A stretch of DNA of 64,000 bases from assembly GCA_944474755.1 (NCBI GenBank), contig OX104115.1, forward strand, positions 52,208,648-52,272,647, in the 5' to 3' direction. The notes beneath the pieces are model-generated. The model was given only the letters and a program-made list of their open reading frames with translations, had not been told where the DNA came from and searched no databases. The translations under genes and the position numbers were made by a program. Shown here one piece after another: positions 13,617 to 23,613 of the stretch; position 1 is the first letter of the stretch; the number at the start of each line of letters is the position of its first letter. Origin of the DNA: Limnoperna fortunei. Its lineage: Eukaryota; Mollusca; Bivalvia; Mytilida; Modiolidae.

Positions 13617-13879
13617 AACAAGTGTGGACACAGAAAAACGTCTCGCCTGCATTCCGCATCAGTAACGAAAATAAATTTCGTCATAAGGATTACGTAAATA
13701 GCATTAAATATCAGCAGCGGCCTGTATACGAAATATTGTCACCATACCATGCATAGTTACAGGGGAACAGCCGTAACCCAAAACCTTTAACGTAGTCGCT
13801 GGACCGTGAAATTGAGGTCAAGATCAGGTGGAACCTACCAGACAGTCGTGTACTATTCATCAGCAACCTATATACCAAA
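13617..13879. repeat. Dispersed repeat ('gaggtcaaggtcaggtg' family), copy 1
   Basis: Begins 'acaagtgtggacacag' and contains 'gtctcgcctgcattccgc', 'accatgcatagttacag' and 'gaaattgaggtcaagatcagg', ending near 'cagcaacctatataccaa'. The same order recurs at 33881-34390, and a fragment of the first part at about 17507-17580. This family is common in bivalve sequences as I remember them. No coding frame was identified. Confidence 0.75.
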
Positions 13880-13998
13880 AAGGAACTTCAAGAGCTAGGA
13901 TACACCTGGGGGCATGTGGCAAAGGACAGAGAAAAGTGGAGGAAGCTTGTTGGTGCCTTATCTCCCGGTGGGGATGAAGAGGATAAGTAAGTAAGTAG
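13880..13998 (+). mobile_element. 3' tail of a non-LTR retrotransposon (LINE)
   Basis: An open frame from about 13880 to the stop at 13988-13990 encodes a peptide ending 'KWRKLVGALSPGGDEEDK'. A 'DR..WR.LV..L.....DEE..' ending is typical of the C terminus of LINE ORF2 proteins. The stop is followed at once by a short TAAG repeat, the usual LINE 3' end. Everything upstream, including reverse transcriptase, is missing, as in a 5'-truncated insertion, and a different repeat lies immediately upstream. I cannot assign the clade from so short a piece. Confidence 0.65.
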
Positions 13999-14139
13999 TA
14001 AAAGTGTTTTGAAAAAGGAAGAAAAATTACCAAATTCATTAAAATTTCATAAAATTGCACATAAACAGAAAAATGATAAACAATTGTAAACAATGCAATG
14101 CTAGTTATGTCAAATGATTAATAGATTGATAAAAAAATG

Positions 14140-15226
14140 CTAACAGTTATTTATCTTCCTTATTTTCTTGACAACTTTAGCTTTACCTTTGTTACAGAAT
14201 ATTTCAAATTTATATTCAACATTATTATTTTCTATTACCTTTAATATTTGTTTCTGTTGCAGAGAACCATATTTTAGAAATTTCTGGTAGTTCTCATCAC
14301 CAATTACTTCCTTAGATGCTTGATTAAATAGTTTTCTCTGATTCATCCACAATCTCAACATCCAACTCACCATCTTTTCTCCTCTACAAATTCATTGCAT
14401 TGTTTGCGGAACCACTCAATGCCATCTCTTTTTTCAAGTTTCCCATGACTTGGAAAGATATTGCAGTTCATGAATGTCATTTCCCTGTTATCTTTAGCAA
14501 GTGACTCAATAGAAGCTTTTTTAATAATAACAACATTTCTGTTTACAGACAATTGGTTTAAATCTTTAATATTCATTTCCACTGGTATCATTTCATCAGC
14601 ATCTTCATTTGGTAATAATTCTTTCATAAACTGCAATGGGCTGTGCAGAAACTTGGAATATTCTTTGCATATGATAAATACATCTGAATTGCAATTAGCA
14701 TTGAACACCCCAACCTCTACGTTTTCTAAATCTAGAACATCTCCACGCTTATATGGGAAATCAATATTCTCCTTGTTACTCCACATCTTCATTATTATTC
14801 GTCCTGTATTAACACGATTTCCTTCACAAAATTCATTTTCATGCTAGGATTTCTGGAAGGGCCAACTGAGGTAACAATAACAGGGCCAATAGTTATCTTT
14901 TTCATTGCCTGACAGTCTTTTATAACCTCACTGATGTTTAACTTTCGACTGCATCTATTTAGAATAATATCATCGGATACAATATAGCATCTTGTAGTAG
15001 AACCAACTCCAGCTTTCTCACTGAAGAAGAAGTATTTGAATGTTTTATCTTGAATCCAGAAAGAGAGTATACTCTGTCTTTCTCTAGACGTGTATCCATT
15101 TCTTTGGCATTTCCTCTATAGGCAATGGCTTCCATATAGTTGTTACCATCAAAGAGAAGAAATCCTATTCTATATTTCTTAATTTTATTCCCATATAATT
15201 TTAACTCAGATTTATGTAAAACCAGA
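14140..15226 (-). pseudogene. RPA-like OB-fold protein, broken (main part)
   Basis: Minus-strand frames from 15226 down to 14140 read as consecutive pieces of a protein resembling the large subunit of replication protein A, which binds single-stranded DNA. The first piece (about 15226-15045) contains 'FLLFDGNNYMEAIAYRGNA' and 'DRVYSLSGF', like an RPA OB fold. The second (about 15045-14815) ends 'VTSVGPSRNPSMKMNFV'. The third (14792-14367) has 'YKRGDVLDLENVEVGVFN', a typical OB-fold strand pattern, and 'REMTFMNCN'. Each piece is in a different frame, and a fourth (14373-14140) follows in yet another, so at least three frameshifts separate them. The exon continues at 16341-16414 beyond a CACTA-type insertion. 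It is probably dead unless the frameshifts are assembly errors. Assignment rests on pattern resemblance only; a transposon-borne RPA-like gene (some Helitrons carry one) is an alternative. Confidence 0.5.
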
Positions 15227-16340
15227 CACTACAAAACAGGAAAAGTCTGAAAAGGTTAGCTTTTGTACTAACTAGTACTGAATTTTACTCAACCGGTTTG
15301 ACGTGGTCTTAATTTTACTCAATTTTACTAGACCTAAGTCTCGACATTACTCAAAAGTTCTTAATTTATACTCGTCCTGTCTGAAAAGTCTGAACAAGTC
15401 TCGACCTGATCTCGACTCAGTCTGAATTAGTCTTGACTTGTCTGAAAAGTCTGAACAAGTCTCAACGTTATCTCGACCCAGTCTGAATCAGTCTCGACCT
15501 GTCTGAAAAGTCTGAACAAGTCTTAACTGGATCTCGACCAAGTATGACCCAGTCTTGACCAATCTGAAAAGACTGTTTCATTCTTGACCTGATCTGGACT
15601 AGTCTGAATTAGTCTCGACCAATCTGGAAAGACTGAATTAGCCTGGACCTGGTCTCGACTTGTTTTCATGGGAAATAGTCTCGACCCGTTTAAACAGTTG
15701 AATAAGTTTTGACTAGTCTGAATGGATTGAATGAGTCTCAATTAGTCTCAATATTTTCTTATTTAGTCTCAACCAACCTTACAATACAGAATAAGTCTTA
15801 ACCCAGTCTGTAATGTTACAAATTACATCTAGAAAAATTTTGTTTTTAGTTTAATTTTGTAATAATAAAATATGCATTCAGTAAATGACAAAAAAGTAAT
15901 ACCAATTTATTTCACAAAAACACAATATTTAATACATAACGTAATAGCACTATATAACTAGAAACACATGGTGTTTGAAATTGCGGTTATTACTTCTTTT
16001 ACGATAGGTCGACACTGATTCAGTCTTTTTAGATTGGTCAAGACTGAGTCAGACTGGGTCAAGATCAATTTAAGACTTGTTCAGACTTTTCAGACAGGTC
16101 GAGACTGATTCAGACTGGGTCGAGGTAACGTTGAGACTTGTTCAGACTTTTCAGACAGGTCGAGACTAATTCAGACTGGGTCAAGATCAGGTCGAGACTT
16201 GTTCAGACTTTTCAGAGTAATGTCGAGACTTAGGTCGAGTAAAGTTGAGTAACATTAAGACCAAGTCAGACCGGTTGAGTAAAATTCAGTACATGTCAGT
16301 ACAAAAACTAACCTTTTCAGACTTTTCCTGTTTTGTAGTG
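15227..16340. mobile_element. Non-autonomous CACTA-type DNA transposon
   Basis: The termini are inverted repeats starting CACTACAAAACAGG (15227-15240), with the reverse complement ending at 16340. The inverted similarity continues inward for more than 100 bp. A 3-bp direct repeat, AGA, flanks it (15224-15226 and 16341-16343). Both subterminal regions (about 15340-15800 and 16010-16230) are packed with short repeats such as 'gtctgaaaagtctgaacaag' and 'gtctcgacc', inverted between the arms. CACTA ends, 3-bp target duplication and subterminal repeat arrays are the hallmarks of the CACTA (En/Spm, CMC) group. At 1114 bp with no transposase it must move in trans. Confidence 0.85.
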
Positions 16341-16414
16341 AGAGCTGTTATTGAATTCAGATTTTCTTTTTGCCCAGTTTTACAAGGTGACTGTGTCAAG
16401 TTCATACTTTCAAC
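16341..16414 (-). pseudogene. RPA-like gene, 5' part of the interrupted exon
   Basis: On the minus strand a splice-acceptor-like 'ttttattacag' (AG at 16415-16416) precedes an open stretch, 16414 to 16341, that includes 'MNLTQSPCKTGQKENLNSIT'. If the CACTA element and one AGA copy are ignored, this stretch is in frame with the OB-fold frame starting at 15223. The element therefore sits inside what was an exon. The piece ends in mid-codon at the insertion. Confidence 0.5.
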
Positions 16415-18242
16415 CTGTAATAAAACCAAGTGTGCAATAAAAGCAGCTAAATACTAGTAAGTGATACATGTGTCTGCCATTGTGCATTGACCTTTGCAAA
16501 ATTATGATACAATTGCTTATGGATTCCATAAATAATTGATTAATGGTGCTTAGAACAAATTAAAGAAAACTGTTGTATTCGAATCAAGACCCTGGAAATT
16601 TTCCTGAGTCATGTCGGACATTTTACCGCTCAGCATATAAAAAATATTGTTTGCTTAAGCTGGGATGTTTATGTGCTTTTTCTTAAAGTCCAGAATAAAG
16701 GTCTTTTAAATTTTTTTCAAGACCGTGGTAGATATTAGTTGTTGTTTTGTATGGGTTCCTATGATATATGCACCGTGCAAGAAAGGAAATATACGTAGGA
16801 AAACATTCTGCTTCCTAAAATTTCTTTATTATAAGATGACATGTTGTCTATTCAACAAAGTAATAGCAAACATTGTTTTTATGAACATTCGTGAGACATT
16901 TTCATTAACCGGAAGTAGGAAGTTGTTTCAAAATTACAACAAGTTCGGAACAGAATTAAATTTTATACGATACTCTGCGATGGACCACGTTTTTTACAAG
17001 TTATTATTTATTGAATTAAATATTTATTTTTGTTTTCATCATTTCAATAGAATTTAATTTGAATTGATTTTCCCAAGATTTATGTACGCCAGGTACATTG
17101 GCCCATGCGTGATGTACAATTTTGACCACACGTATTTTTCCATCAATAAGTCATATTTTCTAAGCAATATAACATACATTACAACCAATTCGTTCCTATT
17201 GTTTCAAAATACTGTTGCAATAACATATTCTACGAAATGGATGAAACAGATCTGTATTCATAATTAGGTTATCACCTGTTGTGTTTACCATATTACGTAA
17301 TTAACACTTGACTGGAGTGAATGATTACTCAATAAACACATTTCGAATTCATCTTATCTTCTTACAAACAACTTTCAAATTACATTATCTATTTTGAATG
17401 CTCCAGTTGATTCAACTGTGTAATTCAACAAAGAAAAAATGTTAAAGCAAAATGCTCATACTTTTTTTGACAGGATACTCATTATCATTCCGATTTCATT
17501 CATTTATGTGGACACAAAAAAAATGTCTCTCATGCATTCCACATCAGTAGTGAAAAAAATTACTTTATGTGGAACATATAAAAAGCATTATATATTATCA
17601 TAATTGTAAATGATTTGCATATTTAGAAATAAGTTTCTTTGATTGGTCCAGATTACTTCCAGTAAAAGTTTTCAACATAATTTATTTTTGAACAAATGAA
17701 TTTATAGCAGTTGAACAAAAACCGGTGCAAACTAGATATCAGTGAGATGGTATCCATCTGTGGGCCCCGCCGACCTTAAGGTTAAAGTCAAAGGTAATCA
17801 ATGCAATTATGGTATGCGACACATCGCCTTGATATTACCTACCCACATCCCAATTATCAAAAGCCTACCTCAAAAGATAAAAAAGTTATATCCTGAACAC
17901 GATTAGTTTCAGACCAACAGTTCAAAGGATGGAACAAACTAACCACTAAGTTGCAGTACCCACACAAATATGACTGCATTAAATATCTAGGATGAAACAG
18001 AAAATTTTTTTGACGGCTTGCCATTAATAATTGTTAAATTAAACATTTTTCTTGTCACTTCAGAAAAAAATGTTATAGACTTAAGTTAAAACTTAGTTTT
18101 GTGTTCATTTGTATTCAAATCAGGCAGTTTATCTAATAAAGCTTTGTACTTAAAATCAACAAGATATACACACTTCAGGTTAGTCCCTTCATCAAAATAA
18201 ACAAGAAACATGGAATTAAGATAATCTTAAGCAAATAAATTT
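16415..18242. other. Probable intron or intergenic DNA
   Basis: AT-rich with no coding support. About 17507-17580 is a fragment of the 'acaagtgtggacacag' repeat. ORFs at 16725-17057 and 17064-17267 have no recognisable features. Confidence 0.4.
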
Positions 18243-18662
18243 TACAACAAGTGTGGACTGTGAGCACGCTCACAAAGGGATACCCCCGCTTGCTTCAAGT
18301 CCAATGATCTCCCTTGAATAATATCCGACAGCAACGAAAATTCTTCATGCACATCTACATATAATGTACTTCCTTCATGTAAAGTTTCATCAAAATCTGT
18401 CAAACTGTTTAGGAGGAGTTGCGCTTAAGAGGTCCCGCACTGAATACTATATTTTTAAAGTCTAAGTCCAATTATCTCCCCTGAATAATATCCGACAGCG
18501 ACGAAAATTCTTCATGCACATCTACATATAATGTACTTCCTTCATGTAAAGTTTCATCAAAATCTGTCAAGCAGTTTAGGAGAAGCGCTTACAAGGGATG
18601 TGGACAGACGGAAACACAGACAGGGTGATTCCTATATACCCCCCTAGTTTGCGGGGGTATAA
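18243..18662. repeat. Dispersed repeat with internal 170-bp duplication
   Basis: Begins 'caagtgtggactgtgagcac' and 'gggatacccccgcttgc' and ends with 'tatacccccctag', 'gcgggggtataa'. The 'ATACCCCC' blocks at the ends are partly inverted. Inside, a segment of about 125 bp ('aataatatccgacagc...gtcaaa') is present twice, at about 18315-18415 and 18484-18582, almost unchanged. This family is frequent in bivalves in my recollection. Non-coding. Confidence 0.7.
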
Positions 18663-18996
18663 TAATTATAATTACACCTCATATAAAAATGCTGGCTTTT
18701 GATTGGTCGATAGACAGTGTATTTTTCGCACATTTCCTGGTTTTGCATCGATTTCGTCATCACCGGGGTATTCGACAAAAAATTACCCTCTGTGCCGTGG
18801 TATTTGCTTAAAATAACCCTCGCATATTATTATGCTGGAAATATTCATTCGGAAGTTTTGACTTTTACCTCGAAGTAAACGTAACATGAGTAATCAATTT
18901 TGAAAATCGGAAACGTTCCGATAGTTAAGAGTCAATAAACAGCACGCAAGTGGTCTAGTTTCACGGCTCTTTGAAATCATGATATTCGGTGTAATT

Positions 18997-19143
18997 AAAC
19001 AGATAAATCATGTCTGGGAGGGGTATTTGTGAAAAATACCAGTCTCGAGAATCAAATTTCCCTCGCCTAGCGGCTCGGGAAATATTTCATCTCTCGACTG
19101 GTATTTTTCACAAATACCCCTCCCAGACATGATATATCTGTTT
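18997..19143. mobile_element. Foldback hairpin with GC-rich loop
   Basis: 'catgtctgggaggggtattt' at 19009-19028 pairs with its reverse complement at about 19112-19131. The pairing extends over about 50 bp per arm ('aaacagata' to 'tatctgttt'). The loop contains 'ccctcgcctagcggctcggg', itself a small palindrome. The preceding 18663-18996 stretch probably belongs to the same element. No coding capacity; the layout resembles the hairpins at 31880-32019 and 48540-48676. Confidence 0.8.
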
Positions 19144-20010
19144 ATAAGAACTGAACACCGTTTCCATGGATTTATTGGTATATGAACAAGACCGACTCTC
19201 AAACAATTAAAGTCGGAAGAAAAATACAGATAAATCCATGGAAATGTTATAATATAAAATACATGTTACTTAATTCTGATGCAGTCACAAAGTCAAGTGA
19301 CACCTACCCGACTGTCATGTTCCGAGGTATTTTCTGTGAAATTATCTATGAAAACTCTGCTCCTAAAAACTCTTTTCATAGGTGGTTCTGTTTCTACCTT
19401 TTCTGAAATGGCACTTCTTGTTGAATAATGTGACTTATTCACCACAATGTACATTAAGAAAGACTTCTTTTTCTCAGAATACACGACAGAAATTGCTAAA
19501 ATGATGCTTACAAAAATGAAAGATTTTTATTACATAAATTGCTCATTTGTGGTACTGATATGCTCATGCAGACTCGTATACTCATTGCATCAAGAAATCA
19601 AAATTCATGAATCATGCGGGTTGTTAAGAAAATAATATTCTTGTCTAATCTTGTAGTTTCAGTTGTCCTGATTGGATACATCTGATATTATACAATGTAG
19701 AGTCCCATAAAGGATATCGTGATGCCTGATACAGGACAATATTTTTACTAACCTCTGATCTAATTTTAAGACTTGGTGGCTATACCTTGAATTGCAATCA
19801 GCATCAGTTTAAAGGATTATACATCTAGTGATGTTTAATTATTGTTCATTTTATGTGTGCAACTGTAATTTTAAAAATATTTCTCAAGAGGCTTTCATGC
19901 CTGATTGTTTAAGGTAGTTTTAGACATTTATGATGAATCACAGACATGTCAATACTGAGGCTAAGATTTCAAGCTTTACTGAAGGCAGGATGTGTTCAAA
20001 AACCTGAATT
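19144..20010. other. Unique interval, nothing recognised
   Basis: Several short ORFs on both strands, none with a domain or splice support. Confidence 0.4.
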
Positions 20011-20230
20011 GAAAATATTTGCCAGTTTTCCTGCTGAATGTAGTTCCTCCACTAACCCCCACAAAAACTGGACTCCATAGCGCATAATTCAAAATTTACC
20101 AAAAAGTATACAGACAATGTGGCTTACATAATAAACAATAGTGTGCTATTTGAAGAAAAACTTTGAAGGAATTCCCAAGATACAGTGAGGTGTACTTGAC
20201 TCCAATCTTAATTGGCAAGGATTGCCAGTT
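20011..20230. repeat. 220-bp direct repeat flanking the Gypsy element, left copy
   Basis: From 'gaaaatatttgccag' to 'aaggattgccagtt' this matches 29436-29654 with about two differences. It ends at the exact base where the left LTR begins. It holds two degraded SINE 3' fragments (about 20017-20085 and 20185-20230). The right copy runs on naturally into SINE sequence, so the pair behaves like one giant target-site duplication. Confidence 0.9.
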
Positions 20231-20866
20231 TGTAAATCGCTGATTGTGTCTATACAACTGAATGTTCTTGGTAGCGTGGTGACAAAATATTCAATTAAAC
20301 ACTCAGGAAAGTTAAATAATTATATTAAATTATTACAACGATGATACAATAATATATATATCAAGTTACGAATACTTTGAAATGTTAATCGGACAATTGT
20401 TTACAAATGAATATTTGCGAGGTTTACCTGAGCTAATAATAGCTGTGTAATCGTTGAATTCCAAATTCGAAAGTGACGTTGGTTCCGAGAACTCTATTTA
20501 TATTAGCCAATCAGATGCTTGCGCAACAAAATAATTCGGTTGCGGTTCAAGGTCATTAACAAGCAAAATGAAAGTAAATTGATAGTCCAACGTTCCAAAA
20601 AGACAAGAAAACAAATATAACATATTTATAAAGTACAATTACGAATAGTTAGCGAGGTAAGCATTTGTTACCAACTTGGACGTCGTTAGAAAAACATGTA
20701 ATGTTATGATGAAACGTCATAAATCAGAAAACATGTTGACACAGTTTCGCGTACTCGAAATAAACAATGCTACGAAATGGAGGGAAATACGAATTCTCTT
20801 AATAAATGAACAACGATAATGTAATTAACTAACAACAATAACTTAACAACAGCAAGGTTTACAACA
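20231..20866 (-). mobile_element. Gypsy element: 3' LTR
   Basis: Direct repeat of 28801-29435, about 98% identical by eye (roughly a dozen differences). On the minus strand it begins TGTTGTAAACC and ends GCGATTTACA, so it has the standard TG...CA ends. Low divergence implies a fairly recent insertion. Confidence 0.95.
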
Positions 20867-20880
20867 CTGCCCTCCGTTTT
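20867..20880 (-). promoter_or_regulatory. Polypurine tract
   Basis: Minus-strand AAAACGGAGGGCAG directly abuts the start of the 3' LTR, the position where plus-strand DNA synthesis is primed in LTR retrotransposons. Confidence 0.75.
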
Positions 20881-20934
20881 ATAAAATTTCATAATAATAA
20901 GAAACATTTTAGTACAAAATCAAAGAAAAAGTTC

Positions 20935-21624
20935 TCAGTATCTCCGTCTTTGTTTATGAGGAACAACATGAACTACACTTTTTAGTTTTCCTGAGTTATC
21001 AGGATATGGTGTTCTTTTCCTATTTCGGATTTCGGACAGTTCTTTTTCTGTTTCCTGTAACTGCTGCTTCAAATTCCTAGACTTTTCTTCTTTGAGTTTC
21101 ATTTTAAGTTCAGCAATTTCATGATTTAGTTCCTTTTTGGAGTTTTCAATTCTATTCAGGTAGCTTTCAAATTCCTTTCTTTCTTTGGCAAGAGTTGCTT
21201 TTAGAGTTTCTATTTCTTCTTCATGCAGAAAACTATTTTCCTGATCAGAAACTGCAAATGAATCCAATACTTTGATACTATCTTCGGTAGATACACATGT
21301 TTCTGTAGATTTTCTGTTACTATTGCTTGCCTCTATGGGAATGAGATCGCCTTGATTACTTATATTCAAATGAAATTCCTTCTTACTTTTCTTTAAGTAT
21401 GAATTGTGTGATAGTACTACCTTGCATAGCTTAGCTAACCTGCTGTGCTTCTCAAAAGTCACAATGTGTTTGTCCCACTTAGCTTGAGATCTGGCTCTAA
21501 AATGACATAACATGCAATAATATGGAATGTCCTCTAAAGGTGAATGCCTTTTCAGGAAATGATCAATGGCTTGTTTTTGAATTCCTTGATAAGGACACTT
21601 TGAACACTTTACGAACCGGGGCAT
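20935..21624 (-). CDS. Gypsy third ORF: C2H2 fingers plus coiled coil
   Basis: 229-residue ORF between the integrase end and the polypurine tract, on the element's coding strand. It starts with ATG (21622-21624) and is uninterrupted. Residues 7-27 form a C2H2-like finger (C7, C10, H22, H27) and residues 37-60 a second (C37, C40, H53, H60). Residues about 130-205 are rich in E, K, L and heptad-spaced leucines, a likely coiled coil. The C terminus is basic (HKQRRRY). There is no signal peptide or membrane segment, so it is not an envelope glycoprotein although it sits in the env position. A strong acceptor-like sequence lies 5 nt upstream of the ATG, suggesting translation from a spliced RNA. 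Function unknown; nucleic-acid binding and self-association are inferences from the motifs. A captured host gene fragment is an alternative. I do not recognise a named family. Confidence 0.8.
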   Translation of the reverse strand: MPRFVKCSKCPYQGIQKQAIDHFLKRHSPLEDIPYYCMLCHFRARSQAKWDKHIVTFEKHSRLAKLCKVVLSHNSYLKKSKKEFHLNISNQGDLIPIEASNSNRKSTETCVSTEDSIKVLDSFAVSDQENSFLHEEEIETLKATLAKERKEFESYLNRIENSKKELNHEIAELKMKLKEEKSRNLKQQLQETEKELSEIRNRKRTPYPDNSGKLKSVVHVVPHKQRRRY

Positions 21625-21629
21625 TGTAA

Positions 21630-21650
21630 CTGAAAAAATAAATAATAAAA
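21630..21650 (-). promoter_or_regulatory. Splice-acceptor-like site before third ORF
   Basis: On the minus strand 'tttattatttattttttcag' ends with AG at 21630-21631, followed by TTACA and the ATG of the third ORF. A T-rich tract joined to CAG is a near-ideal animal 3' splice site. Its placement parallels the env acceptor of retroviruses. No donor has been fixed; it would be expected in the leader or near gag. Confidence 0.65.
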
Positions 21651-21685
21651 ACTGTATAGAAATGATTCATCTAATTTTATAGATT

Positions 21686-22777
21686 TTAAATTCCTTTGTT
21701 CTGTATATCAATATGAAAGGGTTTTAATCTGTCAAAGTGGACGATTTCAACTCTATTATTATTTGTACCAGATTTGCTCTTTGAACTGATTTCATACACT
21801 ACTGGGCTTATGACTTTAGTCGCTAAATAAGGTCCAACCCATGGGCATTTTAATTTTTGGTTAAAAGTTTTGTCTAGCTTATAGACAAGTGTTCCAATTT
21901 CGAATTTTTGGTTCATTATTCTAGAGTCGTGATCTCGTTTTTGTCTTTCAGCATACACTTGAAGGTGCTTACGGGCCAATTGGTATACTTAAAAAAATAA
22001 TGATTGTTTTTCAGCAACATAATCATCATAACTTTTATAAATTAATGTTAGGGGGAGGGAAGAGGATTGACTTGGGGAGATTAATTTCCCTTCCGAGCAT
22101 CATGAAATTAGGAGTAAAGCCAGTAGCTGGATGTGGACTACTTCGGTATGCTGCAACAAGAAGAGAGATGTGTTGGTCCCAGTTGGTTACATTAGCATTA
22201 ACAAAACTCTTAATCATTCCAGCCAATGTTCGATTGAACTTCTCGATCATGCCGTTTGATGCAGAGTGGTATCGTGTTGTGCGGGTTTTGGTAGACTCTA
22301 ACATTTTGCATACATTTTTAAACAAGGTGCTGTCAAAATTCTTTCCCTGGTCAGTATGTATCTCAAGGGGAATTCCATATCTCGAAATAAATGCATTAAC
22401 CAGCTTTTCTGCAATGCAGTCGGCATTTTAAATAATCTTCAATGACCAGGAGGTACTTATTCCTTCTCTGAGTCAAGGGTAAGGGACCTAGGATGTCTAG
22501 ACCTATCCTGTCCAATGGATTTCCACTTCGATAGTCCATCAATGGTACTTTCTGCTTCCTACTTGAATCTTTTTTCCTGTTTGCATACGGGACACATCTT
22601 TATGTGTGATTTTACATCTGCTGACAATCTGTACCATGTAAATTGTTGTTTTATTTTCTCGGTTGTCTTGGTAACACCCAGATGTCCTGAGTAGCTGGTG
22701 TCATGGCAGCAAATTAAAACTTCTTTTCTCAGTACAGCTGGTACAATCAGTTGTAAATGGAATTTATCGGATGGCAC
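21686..22777 (-). pseudogene. pol: Gypsy pol: integrase, broken
   Basis: 22777-22559 holds the zinc-binding HHCC region ('HDTSYSGHLG' and 'CPVCK'). The catalytic core lies in 22558-22035: first Asp in 'GLDILGPL' (codon 22495-22497), second in 'HTDQG' (22350-22352), Glu in 'GMIEKFN' (22242-22244). The second Asp and the Glu are exactly 35 residues apart, as in the DD35E signature. The distance between the two Asp codons is not a multiple of three and is shorter than usual, so a deletion with frameshift lies near 22430. 21979-21686 is the C-terminal domain with 'WVGPYLATKV', a GPY/F-type motif, in a different frame from the core (shift near 22000). Integrase would insert the DNA copy into the host chromosome; this copy cannot make a continuous protein. 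Confidence 0.88.
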
Positions 22778-22989
22778 TGTAACCCATTTTTGGTATAAAA
22801 TGCCATTTTTCCCTGTTAAACTTGACCAGTTCAGCCAATAACGCCGTACAGCCGGGCTATAAGCTGCTGCCTCATCTCTATCAGGGATTTTCCCTTGATC
22901 TGTTCATTTGTGCAAAATCCCTATATCAGGATCCTCTTTCTGAAAACGCATTACTTCTGCACTAGTGTACTTGGACAGCCATGTTTGAC

Positions 22990-23613
22990 TCATGGTTCAT
23001 GGGCCTGTCTTGTCAGCACTCTGACCGAATGGTTACTATTTTTGACTGGTATGTCTGTCAATTTTATGACATCATCCACCTCTGTTTTGAATTCTTTCCA
23101 TTCCTCTGTTATTTTTTGGCAAAATGTACAACTTTGTTCTACTTGATGGCTCTTCTGATGCTCACACATAGGTTCTCCATAGTCTTTACGTGACATGGCA
23201 TCAGCATTAGAATGTTTTACCGCTGGTCGAATCAGGATTTCGAAGTTGAATTGAGAAAGTGTCTCAATCCAACGTGCAACCTGTCCTTGAGGATCTTTGA
23301 AATTATAAAGCCATTTGAGTGCTGCATGGTCTGTTCGAAGAATAAATCGACTGCCTAGAAGATAGTGGCGAAACTGATGTGTGAAGGTTATTACGGCAAG
23401 TAACTCTCGCAGGGTTACACTATATTTTTGTTGGGTTAAGTGGAGTTTCTTGGATGCATAAGCTATTACTTTCATTGTGCCTTCTTGGACTTGATGTAGT
23501 ACTCCACCTATACCAGAATTGGAAGCATCTGTATCCAAAACAAATGTCCCTTCTGACCTGGGGTATGCTAAAACTGGTGCTGTCAGAAGGCCTGTTGGAG
23601 TGTGCAGCTTCAT
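22990..23613 (-). pseudogene. pol: Gypsy pol: RNase H segment
   Basis: Open for 207 codons, in a different frame from the reverse transcriptase. 'DTDASNSGIGG' gives the first acidic residue (D29 of this stretch), 'LRELLAVI' the Glu (E70), 'LRTDHAALKWL' the next Asp (D95), and 'HSNADAMSR' the last. These are the usual Ty3/Gypsy RNase H positions, so the active site looks intact. The enzyme degrades template RNA during reverse transcription. A frameshift near 23610-23625 separates it from the upstream domain, and a stop near 22990 separates it from integrase. Confidence 0.88.

Noticed and set aside
16245..16457. 70-codon plus-strand ORF at the right edge of the CACTA-type element
   Set aside because: Half of it is the element's subterminal repeat; the minus strand has the coherent frame.
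19008..19202. 64-codon minus-strand ORF
   Set aside because: It is the reading of a foldback hairpin arm and loop.
20935..21624. Envelope glycoprotein in the env position
   Set aside because: No signal peptide, transmembrane segment or cleavage site; the protein has zinc-finger and coiled-coil features.
22000..22431. 143-codon plus-strand ORF, and others antisense to gag and pol
   Set aside because: Shadows of the Gypsy coding strand; the minus strand carries integrase motifs here.
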